From contig CAVIJI010000010.1 in assembly GCA_963642885.1 (NCBI GenBank), positions 1 to 63,952 of the forward strand: a DNA stretch of 63,952 nucleotides. The letters run 5' to 3'. The DNA comes from UMGS1696 sp963642885. GTDB lineage: Bacteria > Bacillota > Clostridia > Oscillospirales > CAG-272. Of this stretch, positions 52,005 to 60,520 are shown piece by piece. The first letter of the stretch is position 1; every line of letters begins with the position of its first letter. The position numbers and the translations under genes were made by a program. The notes beneath the pieces were generated by a model. The model saw nothing but the letters and a program-made list of their open reading frames with translations. It made no database searches and was not told where the DNA came from.

Positions 52005-53396
52005 ATGCCTAATATGACACCGAAAAAAAATGAAATGCCGACTCAGGATCCACAGGTACGTTCAACGAACTTTAATGAGGTCGCTCTCGGATACAGTGAA
52101 GAAACAGCCATTGACGAGGCATCGCGTTGTTTGAATTGCAAAAATATGCCGTGTGTATCGGGATGTCCCGTAAATATCGAAATACCCCATTTTATAAAGA
52201 AAATTACCGAAAAGGATTATGAGGGTGCATATAAGGTAATTTCACTCTCAAGCTCACTTGCGGCCGTATGCGGAAGAGTATGTCCGCAGGAGACACAATG
52301 CGAATCGAAATGTGTCAGAGGAATCAAGGGAGAGTCTGTCGGAATCGGCCGACTCGAACGCTTTGTAGCGGATTGGCATAATAAGAACTTTAACGGTAAA
52401 ACAGAACAGCCCGAGAAAAACGGACATAAGGTTGCCGTTATCGGTTCCGGTCCTTCCGGACTTACGTGCGCGGGAGATCTTGCGAAAATGGGATATGATG
52501 TGACTGTTTTCGAAGCACTCCATACGGCGGGAGGCGTTCTTGTTTACGGAATTCCCGAATTCAGACTTCCGAAAGCCATTGTCGAAAAAGAAATAGATAA
52601 TTTGCGTGAGCTTGGAGTAAAGATAGAAACCAACGTGATAATCGGCAAAACAATCTCGGTCGATGAGCTGCTTGAAGGCGGTTTCGAGTCAGTTTATATC
52701 GGAACCGGCGCGGGTTTGCCGAATTTCATGAACATTCCGGGCGAAAATCTTTCGGGAGTTTATTCCGCAAATGAATTTTTGACGAGAATAAATCTAATGA
52801 AGGCTTATAAAGATGATTCCGCAACTCCGATAATCCATGCGGAGAATGTAGCTGTGGTAGGCGGCGGCAACGTTGCCATGGATGCCGCAAGATGCGCAAA
52901 ACGTCTCGGTGCGAAAAATGTATATATTGTTTACCGCAGAAGCGAAAGCGAGCTTCCCGCGAGAGCGGAGGAAGTCGAGCACGCAAAGGAGGAGGGAATC
53001 GAATTCAGACTTCTCTCAAATCCGATATCAATTCAAGCTGACGAAAACGGTCACGCCGCCAAAACCGTATGTCAGAGGATGGAGCTCGGTGAACCTGATG
53101 CGAGCGGAAGACGTCGTCCCGTTCCTGTGGAGGGAGCCGATTTTGAGCTCGACACGGATTGTGTAATCATAGCAATAGGCACAAGTCCGAATCCACTTAT
53201 TAAAACAACGACAGAAGGACTCGAATGTTCGAAACGCGGTGGAATAGTAACCGATGAGGACGGACTCACATCGCGTGTCGGAGTATATGCCGGCGGAGAT
53301 GCGGTTACAGGTGCCGCCACGGTTATATTGGCAATGGGTGCAGGTAAAAAAGCCGCAGCGGCCATCGATAAGTATATAAAAGAAAAAAATAGCTGA
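52005..53396 (+). CDS. nfnB: NADPH-binding subunit of NfnAB (glutamate synthase small-subunit type)
   Basis: The protein binds two 4Fe-4S clusters through CLNCKNMPCVSGCPVNIEIP (about 47-66) and CGRVCPQETQCESKCVRG (about 90-107). It carries the bifurcating FAD with GSGPSGLTCAGDLAKMGY near 150 and an NADPH fold VVGGGNVAMDAARCAKRLGA. The 463 residues are the family size. Homologues called GltA serve glutamate synthase, but the nfnA neighbour marks it as NfnB. GAGGAGA precedes the ATG. Confidence 0.93.
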   Translation: MPNMTPKKNEMPTQDPQVRSTNFNEVALGYSEETAIDEASRCLNCKNMPCVSGCPVNIEIPHFIKKITEKDYEGAYKVISLSSSLAAVCGRVCPQETQCESKCVRGIKGESVGIGRLERFVADWHNKNFNGKTEQPEKNGHKVAVIGSGPSGLTCAGDLAKMGYDVTVFEALHTAGGVLVYGIPEFRLPKAIVEKEIDNLRELGVKIETNVIIGKTISVDELLEGGFESVYIGTGAGLPNFMNIPGENLSGVYSANEFLTRINLMKAYKDDSATPIIHAENVAVVGGGNVAMDAARCAKRLGAKNVYIVYRRSESELPARAEEVEHAKEEGIEFRLLSNPISIQADENGHAAKTVCQRMELGEPDASGRRRPVPVEGADFELDTDCVIIAIGTSPNPLIKTTTEGLECSKRGGIVTDEDGLTSRVGVYAGGDAVTGAATVILAMGAGKKAAAAIDKYIKEKNS

Positions 53397-53489
53397 GACC
53401 GTATTTTTGCGGTAAATAATTAAACACACGGAACTTTTTTCACATTCTCTTAGTCTATAGAATCATATGATTTTACTTTAGAGGTAATG

Positions 53490-54704
53490 ATGAAAACAGT
53501 TAGACGTGTGTTTTCTTTTTTGATTATATCCTTCATGACATTGTTTTTTTCGGGCGTTCTTGTTTTTTACACGGTGATAGTTGTCGGCGCGAGCTCGAAT
53601 TTACAGACAATATGGATTTGCTCGGCAATGAGAACAATGTCTCATAAATATCTTGCGACAATGTTTTTTTCGGATGAATATATTGAAGAAATCATGAATG
53701 CGAACGAAATAGACGACAGCGGTTACGATTCGGAAATACTGTCATTTGACAAAAACACAAGTGAGACAGAGGCTGAAACGGAAACCGAGGCCGAAACGGA
53801 AACGGAAACCGAGGCCGAAACGGAAACGGAAACCGAAACCGAAACGGAAACCAAAACCGAGACGGAAACCGTGACCGAGACTGAAACCGAGACCGAAACC
53901 GATAAACCGAACAGATATGCGTACAGTCAGGAAACCGACCCTGTGCCGACAATCGAAAACGGTGAGAAAAATTACCTTGAGGAAGGCTATACAATGCTTG
54001 AAGACGGCTTGTACGTGAAGGAAGTAGCGGGAGGCACATGGAGAGGTTATGTAATGCTGGTCGAGGATCCTCTCAGGGTAAAGCTTGTCGATACATCGCA
54101 GCAGTATTCCTGTGGAGAAAATGTTATGACAATGGTAACAAACGCGGGAGCGGTAGCCGGGATTAACGGCGGCGGATTTCAGGACGGTGCAAATTACGAT
54201 TCCAACGGCGGTACACCCGCAGGTTTATTGATTGAAGACAGCAAGGTTGTCTATCCGTATGTGATTGATGACACGGTTTACAATATGATAGGCATTAATA
54301 ATGAGGGCGCACTTGTTCTCAGACATTGTACCGCGGATTGGGCTATAGAGAATAATATTGTCAGTGCGGTTTCGTTTTCGCCGTTTCTTGTTGTCAATGG
54401 GGAAGGCCTTATAAAGAACGGCACAGGAGGCTGGGGAATCGCACCGAGAACTGCTATAGGGCAGCGTAAAACGGGAGAATTTTTACTTCTTGTAATTGAC
54501 GGCAGACAGGCGGATTGGAGTCTCGGTTGCGATCTTGATGTTTTGCAGCAGGTAATGCTCGATGAAAAGGCATACAATGCGGCAATGCTCGACGGAGGAA
54601 GCTCTACCGCGATGGTATATAACGGTGAATATATCAATCGTCCCAGTCTCGGACATGAGAGATGGATAAACAACTGCTTTGCGGTTATGCCGAAGAATAA
54701 ATAA
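53490..54704 (+). CDS. Membrane-anchored phosphodiester glycosidase with Glu-Thr stalk
   Basis: A signal-anchor (about 8-32) is followed by a spacer, a stalk of alternating Glu-Thr (about residues 93-140) and a NAGPA/phosphodiester glycosidase domain (about 165-400). Its hallmarks are AGINGGGFQDGAN, RTAIGQRKTGEFLLLVIDGR and AMLDGGSSTAMVYNG. The family removes sugars linked to phosphate; in Bacillus YoaZ-like proteins it acts on wall polymers. GAGG at 53481-53484 favours the second ATG (53490); ATG 53487 is the alternative. It is alone between nfnB and tRNA-Thr, without visible operon partners. Confidence 0.85.
   Translation: MKTVRRVFSFLIISFMTLFFSGVLVFYTVIVVGASSNLQTIWICSAMRTMSHKYLATMFFSDEYIEEIMNANEIDDSGYDSEILSFDKNTSETEAETETEAETETETEAETETETETETETKTETETVTETETETETDKPNRYAYSQETDPVPTIENGEKNYLEEGYTMLEDGLYVKEVAGGTWRGYVMLVEDPLRVKLVDTSQQYSCGENVMTMVTNAGAVAGINGGGFQDGANYDSNGGTPAGLLIEDSKVVYPYVIDDTVYNMIGINNEGALVLRHCTADWAIENNIVSAVSFSPFLVVNGEGLIKNGTGGWGIAPRTAIGQRKTGEFLLLVIDGRQADWSLGCDLDVLQQVMLDEKAYNAAMLDGGSSTAMVYNGEYINRPSLGHERWINNCFAVMPKNK
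53761..53911 (+). repeat. Low-complexity GA(A/G)AC(C/G) repeat coding Glu-Thr
   Basis: About 25 hexanucleotide units vary only at wobble positions, with a few GCC (Ala), AAA (Lys) and GTG (Val) substitutions. They encode the Glu-Thr stalk of the glycosidase. Two longer sub-blocks (gaggcc...) recur twice. Confidence 0.9.
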
Positions 54705-54729
54705 TCGAAAAAAAGCGATATCAGCGAAA

Positions 54730-54812
54730 AAACAGCTTACATGATATCTCACGGAGAATCAGCCGAAACAATACCGAATCGGCGCTTTCGTGAAGGATCG
54801 TGTAAGCTGTTT
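54730..54812 (+). terminator. Long branched hairpin after the glycosidase gene
   Basis: The outer stem AAACAGCTTACA pairs with TGTAAGCTGTTT. Inside are TCACG/CGTGA and GCCGA/TCGGC. The T residues at the 3' end of the outer stem suit a terminator, but the nested stems are more elaborate than needed. Confidence 0.6.
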
Positions 54813-54827
54813 TAGCATAAATAAAAA

Positions 54828-54898
54828 GCTAGTGGAGGGATTCGGACCCTCGACCTGCTGATTACGAATCAGCTGCTCTACCCCTGAGCCACACTAGC
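54828..54898 (-). tRNA. tRNA-Thr (anticodon CGT)
   Basis: The 71-base minus-strand sequence folds into a cloverleaf: acceptor GCTAGTG/CACTAGC, D stem GCTC/GAGC with a short 7-base loop, anticodon stem GCTGA/TCAGC with loop TTCGTAA (anticodon CGT, codon ACG), and T stem GAGGG/CCCTC with loop TCCGAAT. The CCA end is not encoded. Confidence 0.95.
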
Positions 54899-54923
54899 AT
54901 TTTATAATTTTGTCAGCCTTGTA

Positions 54924-54952
54924 ATTATACTATATTATTTACTTTTTGTCAA
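54924..54952 (-). promoter_or_regulatory. Consensus promoter of tRNA-Thr
   Basis: On the minus strand TTGACA (54947-54952) and TATAAT (54924-54929) are perfect with 17 bp between, about 25 bases before the tRNA. Confidence 0.9.
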
Positions 54953-54975
54953 GCGATTACGTGAAAATAATGTAA

Positions 54976-55010
54976 AGCAAAAAGCCGCAGAATACTCCGC
55001 GGCTTTTGCT
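54976..55010 (-). terminator. Terminator of the Cys-rich zinc-ribbon gene
   Basis: GCAAAAGCCGC and GCGGCTTTTTGC pair around AGAATACTCC. Read on the minus strand, a T-run lies at the end of the stem. Confidence 0.75.
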
Positions 55011-55039
55011 CAACCTAACAGATATGTGTTACGCTTGAA

Positions 55040-55594
55040 TTATTCGTTTGATGTGCTGTCTGTTTCTGCGTCGTCAGCGGACTGTTCGCAGGTGCATTCG
55101 TCATTGCATTCCGTTTCATCTGAGGAGCAGCAGCAATCGCATTCACATTCGCATGAATCTGTTTCTTCGGATTCTCCGCAGCAGCATGAACATTCGCAGC
55201 TTTCTTCTTCGCATGAGCAGGTTTCGGGTTCGACTTTTTCAACCTTTGCTCCGCAGAATGAGCAGTATGCGGCTTCTTCCGAGATTTCGTTTCCGCAATT
55301 CTGGCAAACTACAACCTTTTTGAGCTTGGCGATTTCCTTCTTGGTGTTTTCGATATCGGCTTTGATTTTATCGGCTTTCATAATGAGAGAAGCGATGTCG
55401 GATGTATGATCATCACCTGTGCACTGAGCTTCGTAAAACATGAAACCGATTTCTTCGAATACGCTGGAGAGCTTTGCTTCGTTTGACTTAACATTTATGC
55501 CGAGCTTTGCGATTGTTGTAAGCTCACCTGTTTTTTTTACGGCTTTGTTGGCAACGTCAGATGCGCTGCGCTTGATTTCTTCGAATAATGACAT
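55040..55594 (-). CDS. Zinc-ribbon protein with Cys-rich acidic (metallothionein-like) tail
   Basis: The protein has 184 residues. Residues 1-90 are helical (LFEEIKRSASDVANKAVKKTGEL, then a coiled stretch ADKIKADIENTKKEIAKLKK). A zinc ribbon follows (CQNCGNEISEEAAYCSFCG). The last 55 residues contain 16 cysteines in an acidic setting (for example CSCEEESCECSCCC and CECECDCCC), besides the four of the ribbon. The N-terminal part plus ribbon is a common clostridial protein of unknown role; the tail is unusual. No signal peptide is present, so it stays in the cytosol. Metal storage is an inference. AAAGGATA lies before the ATG. Confidence 0.83.
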   Translation of the reverse strand: MSLFEEIKRSASDVANKAVKKTGELTTIAKLGINVKSNEAKLSSVFEEIGFMFYEAQCTGDDHTSDIASLIMKADKIKADIENTKKEIAKLKKVVVCQNCGNEISEEAAYCSFCGAKVEKVEPETCSCEEESCECSCCCGESEETDSCECECDCCCSSDETECNDECTCEQSADDAETDSTSNE

Positions 55595-55642
55595 GGTAAA
55601 TATCCTTTCATATATATGTAAATTAGCTTGCTTTCATGGCAT

Positions 55643-55671
55643 ATTATACACCGTACGAACAGCAAAATCAA
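55643..55671 (-). promoter_or_regulatory. Promoter of the Cys-rich gene
   Basis: On the minus strand TTGATT (55666-55671) and TATAAT (55643-55648) are 17 bp apart, about 50 bases before the start codon. Confidence 0.72.
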
Positions 55672-55813
55672 TTAAGATAAAGTAAATTTACGAACATTAT
55701 CATTAAAGATAGAATGTTTTATTTAGTATATTTTAATCAAAACGGAGATTACTCTAATAAAACGAGCAATACACTATTTCGGTACGAAAATTCAATCGAA
55801 TATGCGGGACATT

Positions 55814-56452
55814 TTATTCGAACGACGGAGTATATGCAAGTGTATTGGGGAAGCTTTTTATCTGACGAATTCTGAAATTACGCACCTCAATCTGACTTGC
55901 GTATGTGCCGAGTCCGACCTTTCCGTAAGCCGTTATCGGATCGGGGTCAAACATTTCGATAACAAGCTTTCCGTCAACGAATATGAAACAATGTCCGTCG
56001 ATATCTCCCGCCTGAATGAAATATGTTTTACCGGCTTCAAACGGAAGCAGAGATGTGACGGAGCGGCAGCGGCATTCGGGGTAATGCTCGATACCCGTTT
56101 TGCTTTCCCACCATCCCGCAAGGCCGCCTATATAGCTCACACCCGCGTCATCCTTCTCATCATCCCAACCGGCGGCACGCCATGTGAAATTTAAATCGTT
56201 GTCGCACGGCACAACGGTTCTGCCCTCGAATTCCAATAAAATATTACCGTAAAAATGTTGTTTCGAATAGAGTATACCACCAGAATTGCCGGTATGTTTA
56301 CCGCATATCCATCCGTTTTCAACCTTCCATTCACCGTTTTTGTATTCCCAGTCGCGATTGAGCTCTTCCGTGGTACTCGGACCGTACGCAAGTATCGGAC
56401 TTTGACTCAAATCGATGATCTGTTCCATAATATGCAGCTTAGTGTTTTCCAT
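55814..56452 (-). CDS. Concanavalin-like beta-sandwich protein, possible carbohydrate-active enzyme or lectin
   Basis: The protein has 212 residues and no signal peptide. Its order of motifs (WEYKNGEWKVENGWICGKHTGNSGG, LLEFEGRTVVPCDNDLNF, FIFVDGKLVIEMFDPDPI, YGKVGLGTYASQIEVRNFRIRQI) is that of a LamG/DUF1080-like sandwich, as found in 3-keto-disaccharide hydrolases and related proteins. Catalytic residues cannot be named. The frame reaches back to a TTG inside the ribosome binding site AAGGAG, so ATG at 56450-56452 is the start. The gene is divergent from the GtaA-like gene across 137 bp and may share its control. Confidence 0.7.
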   Translation of the reverse strand: MENTKLHIMEQIIDLSQSPILAYGPSTTEELNRDWEYKNGEWKVENGWICGKHTGNSGGILYSKQHFYGNILLEFEGRTVVPCDNDLNFTWRAAGWDDEKDDAGVSYIGGLAGWWESKTGIEHYPECRCRSVTSLLPFEAGKTYFIQAGDIDGHCFIFVDGKLVIEMFDPDPITAYGKVGLGTYASQIEVRNFRIRQIKSFPNTLAYTPSFE

Positions 56453-56589
56453 AGATATAAAAGGCTCCTTCAAATAATATCTGAAATTTATATTGTTTTT
56501 TTATGTTTAAATTCGGCTGTTGATATGATATAATTTAACACACAGAATGTCAATAGGCAAAAGTTACTATTTAATACGGAGGACTATAT

Positions 56590-58488
56590 ATGAAACTTCG
56601 CGCGCCCGCAGTGCCGCTCATTACAATCGACCCTTATTTCAGCGTTTGGTCTGTGAAAAATCAACTTACGGATTCCGCCACATGTCATTGGACGGGACAT
56701 ACCAACACCATTAACGGATATCTGACCATTGACGGAACACTTTACCGTTTCATGGGAGGAGAGGAAGCAGGCGGAATCGCAATGAAACAGATTTCACTCG
56801 ATATAACCGCGATGACCAGTGTTTATACCTTCGAGGCTTCCGGAGTTCGTTTAACAGCACGTTTCTTTACACCTTTATTTGCAGACGACCTGATGCTGAT
56901 AAGCCGTCCCGTTTCATACCTCGAACTGTCATGCGAATCGACTGACGGAACAGAGCATGTATTGAATGCGGAAATATGCGCATCTGAGGAGCTTTGCCTT
57001 GATGCCGCACGGGAAGAACCCGTGGAGGTGTCGCTTGAATTTCTTAACAATGGCATAAGTGCCGCACGAATCGGAAACGCCGTTCAAACAGGACTCGGCG
57101 GCGGAGGTGACGATACTCGCATTCATTGGGGTTACTTTTATCTGTGTGTGCGTGACGGTTCGGCTGACTGTAAAAAAGTACGCGGTGAAACCTTTGTGAC
57201 AGCTCACATTGACATGAAGGAAAATAAATCCGCACTGTTTGCATTTGCTTACGATGATATCGAGAGTATCGAGTATTTCGGTAAGATATTGAAGGCATAT
57301 TGGAAAAAATACGGAATGACAATCGAACAGGCCGTTAGTGATGCTTTCGATGATTATGATGCACTTATCGCACGAGAGAAAACATTTTCCGCAGAGCTTA
57401 CAGAAAAAGCGACCGAGGCAGGCGGCGAGAAGTATGCAGAGATGCTTTCTTTGGCATACAGACAGGTTTTGGCGGCTCACAAGCTTGTTGAAGATGAAAA
57501 TGACGGCTTGCTGTATATTTCCAAAGAATGCCTTTCAAACGGCTGTGCCGCAACGGTAGATGTAAGCTATCCTTCAATGCCGCTGTTTTTATGCTACAAT
57601 CCCGAGCTTGTTAACGCAATGATGCGTCCTGTTTTTCATTATGCGAAAAGCGATGTATGGCCCTTTAATTTCGCGCCGCACGATGTCGGCTGTTATCCGA
57701 GAGTGAACGGTCAGGTGTATTCCAACGGTACAGATCCCGATTACCAGATGCCGATTGAGGAGTGCGGCAACATGCTTGTTATGGCGGCTGCAGCGGCAGT
57801 GGCAGGTAAGGATATTTCATTGTTCGTCGAAAATGAGTATATGTTCGTTAAATGGGCGGACTATCTCGTATCCCACGGTGCAGATCCCGAAAATCAAATT
57901 TGTACAGACGACTTTTTCAAACATCTGCCGCATAACTGCAATCTGTCTGTTAAGGCTGTAATGGGTATTGCCTCTATGGCGATTATGCTTGATATGAACG
58001 GAGAAACCGAGGCGGCACAATACTATAAGAAAAACGCACAGGATATGGCGAATAGCTGGATTGAGAGAGCCGACAACGGTGACGGCAGTTTCCGTCTGGC
58101 GTTTGATTTACCCGATAGCTACAGTCAGAAATACAATATGGTATGGGATAAAATCTTCGGTACAAATCTTTTCCCGAAGGATAAAATCGCGAGTGAGTTT
58201 GCATCCTACGGAAAGTATACCAATGCGTACGGTAATCCGCTTGATTGCCGTGGCTCCACATCCAAAACAGACTGGCTCACATGGACAGCTACTTTAGCCG
58301 AGAGCAAGGAAGATTTTGAAAAATTCATCGCACCTGTTTGGCGTTTCTTCAATGAAACCGAAAACCGCGTACCGATGGCGGACTGGTACAGCACAAAAAC
58401 CGCGGCACGTTTTTATCAGCAAAACCGTACCGTACAAGGCGGAATGTTTATTAAGCTGTTGGAGCAATCGAAAAAGTGCCGTATATGA
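56590..58488 (+). CDS. GtaA-like DUF4965/DUF5127/DUF1793 protein
   Basis: The 632 residues begin RAPAVPLITIDPYFSVWSVKNQLTDSATCHWTG, the start of the N-terminal DUF5127 domain (about 1-230). A DUF4965 part and a helical DUF1793 barrel (about 270-625) follow, with CAATVDVSYPSMPLFLCYNPEL, VWPFNFAPHDVGCYPRVNG and MPIEECGNML. Relatives are called glutaminase GtaA in fungi, but the (alpha/alpha)6 barrel and context suggest a glycoside-like substrate. GtaA relatives are often secreted; this one has no signal peptide. TACGGAGG lies before the ATG. It opens a three-gene run. Confidence 0.8.
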   Translation: MKLRAPAVPLITIDPYFSVWSVKNQLTDSATCHWTGHTNTINGYLTIDGTLYRFMGGEEAGGIAMKQISLDITAMTSVYTFEASGVRLTARFFTPLFADDLMLISRPVSYLELSCESTDGTEHVLNAEICASEELCLDAAREEPVEVSLEFLNNGISAARIGNAVQTGLGGGGDDTRIHWGYFYLCVRDGSADCKKVRGETFVTAHIDMKENKSALFAFAYDDIESIEYFGKILKAYWKKYGMTIEQAVSDAFDDYDALIAREKTFSAELTEKATEAGGEKYAEMLSLAYRQVLAAHKLVEDENDGLLYISKECLSNGCAATVDVSYPSMPLFLCYNPELVNAMMRPVFHYAKSDVWPFNFAPHDVGCYPRVNGQVYSNGTDPDYQMPIEECGNMLVMAAAAAVAGKDISLFVENEYMFVKWADYLVSHGADPENQICTDDFFKHLPHNCNLSVKAVMGIASMAIMLDMNGETEAAQYYKKNAQDMANSWIERADNGDGSFRLAFDLPDSYSQKYNMVWDKIFGTNLFPKDKIASEFASYGKYTNAYGNPLDCRGSTSKTDWLTWTATLAESKEDFEKFIAPVWRFFNETENRVPMADWYSTKTAARFYQQNRTVQGGMFIKLLEQSKKCRI

Positions 58489-58516
58489 GACAAAGAGCAT
58501 AAGGGGGATTACATAA

Positions 58517-60493
58517 ATGCATTTGATGACTGAATTGAATCGTCGTCAGCTTGTTGATGGCAAGAAGCGAATCTCACCCGCGGCGGTTCATCAAATGGAG
58601 AACGGTATTTATAAAGAGATACTCTCACAGATGCCGATATATGCGGATTTAAATGAAGACTCATGGACGAGCATTTCGACAGAGAGACATATTACCGAGG
58701 ATATCGCCGATCGATTACTTGCCATGGGCGTTACACGTAAAGAACTGGATACGGAAGACGCATTTGTTGTCAGCACGGTACAGAACGGGATTTGTATTTA
58801 TTCCGAGAGTGAATGCGGTTTGATTTACGGAGCATATGAAGTTCTTCAGCAGGCACAAGCCGATAACGGCTTTGTACCGGGAGGCATACGTTTTGCGGTG
58901 CCGCAGTGCCCGTTTCGTGCACTGAAGATTTATCTGCCCGGTGAAAAACAGCTTGCTCAATTTTATAAGATTGTGGATATGCTGCTCTATTACCGTTATA
59001 ATACCGTAATCATCGAAGTGGGCGGAGCTATGGAATATAAGCATCATCCCGAAATCAACGAAAGCTGGATAGAATACTGCACCGAGATGCGCCGATACCC
59101 GGAGCGTGCCGACGAGGTTCAAAATATGTTCGGCTGGGTGAAGAATTCGATTCATTTCGAAAACGGCGACGGAAGCTTTTTGCCTCAGGAAACAGTGAGT
59201 GAGATGGTAAAGTATTGTAAAGACCGCGGAATGAATGTGGTTCCGGAAGTACCGTGTCTGAGCCATTCGGACTATTTGCTTAACGCTCATCCCGAGCTTT
59301 CGGAAAGGCCGTATGACCCGTTCCCGGATACATATTGTCCGTCGAATCCCGAATCGTACAAGCTTTTGTTTGAAATTATGGACGAAGTAATCGATGTATT
59401 TCAGCCGAAAATGATGCATATCGGGCATGATGAATTTTACACGTACGGATTGTGTGAAAAATGTAAACAGCGTTCCGCCGCGGATATTCTCGCGGGAGAC
59501 ATAACCCGAATTCACGATTATCTTGCCGAGCATGGCATCAGACTGATGTACTGGTCGGAAAAAATGCTGAATCATATAACCGGCTGGGGAGAAGGCTGGG
59601 GCGGTGCGGAACGTCACTGCAAGTGCTCGAGAAAGACGGTTCATGATATGCCCGCTACATACACCGCGATAGATAAAATCCCCACAGACTGCATTGCTCA
59701 TCACTGGTATTGGGGAATGCGTGAGTGTCATGATGAGGTATTCCTCTCGAGAGGCATGGGGATGACATACGGAAACTGGATTCCGCGCAGTATTACGAAT
59801 TGGCAAAGAAGAGTTGAAGCAGGTGCAATGGGTGCGGCACCATCTCACTGGACAACACTTGACGAGGTAACAATGCAGCGTAACGGTGTGCTGCTTGACC
59901 TTGTGTTCGGCGCATATCTTTTCTGGAAGACAGACTATACGGATGACCGCTATGATGAGCTGTTCAAAGCGAGTGTGGAGGAGCTCTACCTTTATCATAA
60001 TCGTAAAATTCTTGAAAGTCCGCATTTCGAGTTTACACATATGACATCTATCCTGAGGAAGCATGTTTATATCACGAGCGCCCCTATGCTTTTGGAAAGA
60101 GATACAATCGGTAAATATATTGTGTCATACCGCAGCGGCCGTACGCTCGAGATTCCCATAATTTACGGCGTAAATATTATGAACCTGAACCGAAACTGGG
60201 CACGTGAGAGAGATAATGAGCTTGAGAGTTACAACCTGGATGCGTCACTTGCGGAGGTTACCGCGACAACTCTGCCAAAGCTACAGGGCGACGGAACAAC
60301 GCAATATAGTTTTGTTGTACCCGATCCGTATCCTGATGACGTGGTGACGGGCATTCAAATCGTGAAAACGGCTTCCGATAAGGGTGAAATCTTCATGATT
60401 GATTATAAAGTTTGTCAGGCTTTCGGGGATAACGCACTTGTTCGTGATAGTTATGACCCGAGCGCCGAATGTCTGACATCTCCGATTATTTGA
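58517..60493 (+). CDS. GH20-like beta-hexosaminidase, cytosolic
   Basis: The protein has 658 residues. An N-terminal GH20b-type domain (about 60-130) precedes a TIM barrel (about 135-480). The acid pair is Asp305-Glu306 in MMHIGHDEFYTYG, where GH20 usually has HIGGDE. Other features are EVPCLSHSDYLLNAHPEL, YWSEKML and a HWTTLDE stretch. A C-terminal region (about 500-658) is of unknown fold. No signal peptide is seen, so the substrate must be imported. GGGGGA precedes ATG. The gene follows the GtaA-like gene after 28 bp. Confidence 0.82.
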   Translation: MHLMTELNRRQLVDGKKRISPAAVHQMENGIYKEILSQMPIYADLNEDSWTSISTERHITEDIADRLLAMGVTRKELDTEDAFVVSTVQNGICIYSESECGLIYGAYEVLQQAQADNGFVPGGIRFAVPQCPFRALKIYLPGEKQLAQFYKIVDMLLYYRYNTVIIEVGGAMEYKHHPEINESWIEYCTEMRRYPERADEVQNMFGWVKNSIHFENGDGSFLPQETVSEMVKYCKDRGMNVVPEVPCLSHSDYLLNAHPELSERPYDPFPDTYCPSNPESYKLLFEIMDEVIDVFQPKMMHIGHDEFYTYGLCEKCKQRSAADILAGDITRIHDYLAEHGIRLMYWSEKMLNHITGWGEGWGGAERHCKCSRKTVHDMPATYTAIDKIPTDCIAHHWYWGMRECHDEVFLSRGMGMTYGNWIPRSITNWQRRVEAGAMGAAPSHWTTLDEVTMQRNGVLLDLVFGAYLFWKTDYTDDRYDELFKASVEELYLYHNRKILESPHFEFTHMTSILRKHVYITSAPMLLERDTIGKYIVSYRSGRTLEIPIIYGVNIMNLNRNWARERDNELESYNLDASLAEVTATTLPKLQGDGTTQYSFVVPDPYPDDVVTGIQIVKTASDKGEIFMIDYKVCQAFGDNALVRDSYDPSAECLTSPII

Positions 60494-60520
60494 AAGACAT
60501 TAAAATTAACGAGAGGAAAA

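Noticed and set aside
53692..54039. Minus-strand frame with a Phe-Arg-Pro-rich product
   Set aside because: It is the reverse complement of the Glu-Thr repeat, with no start signal.
54828..54898. Attachment site for a mobile element at tRNA-Thr
   Set aside because: No integrase gene and no repeat of the tRNA 3' end were seen nearby.
55026..55409. Plus-strand frame rich in Ser, Gln and His
   Set aside because: It is the shadow of the Cys-rich tail. The minus-strand frame has a promoter, ribosome binding site, zinc ribbon and terminator.
58715..60064. Long 449-residue minus-strand frame opposite the GH20-like gene
   Set aside because: It has no promoter or ribosome binding site and a random-looking composition rich in His and Arg. 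The plus frame carries the GH20 motifs.
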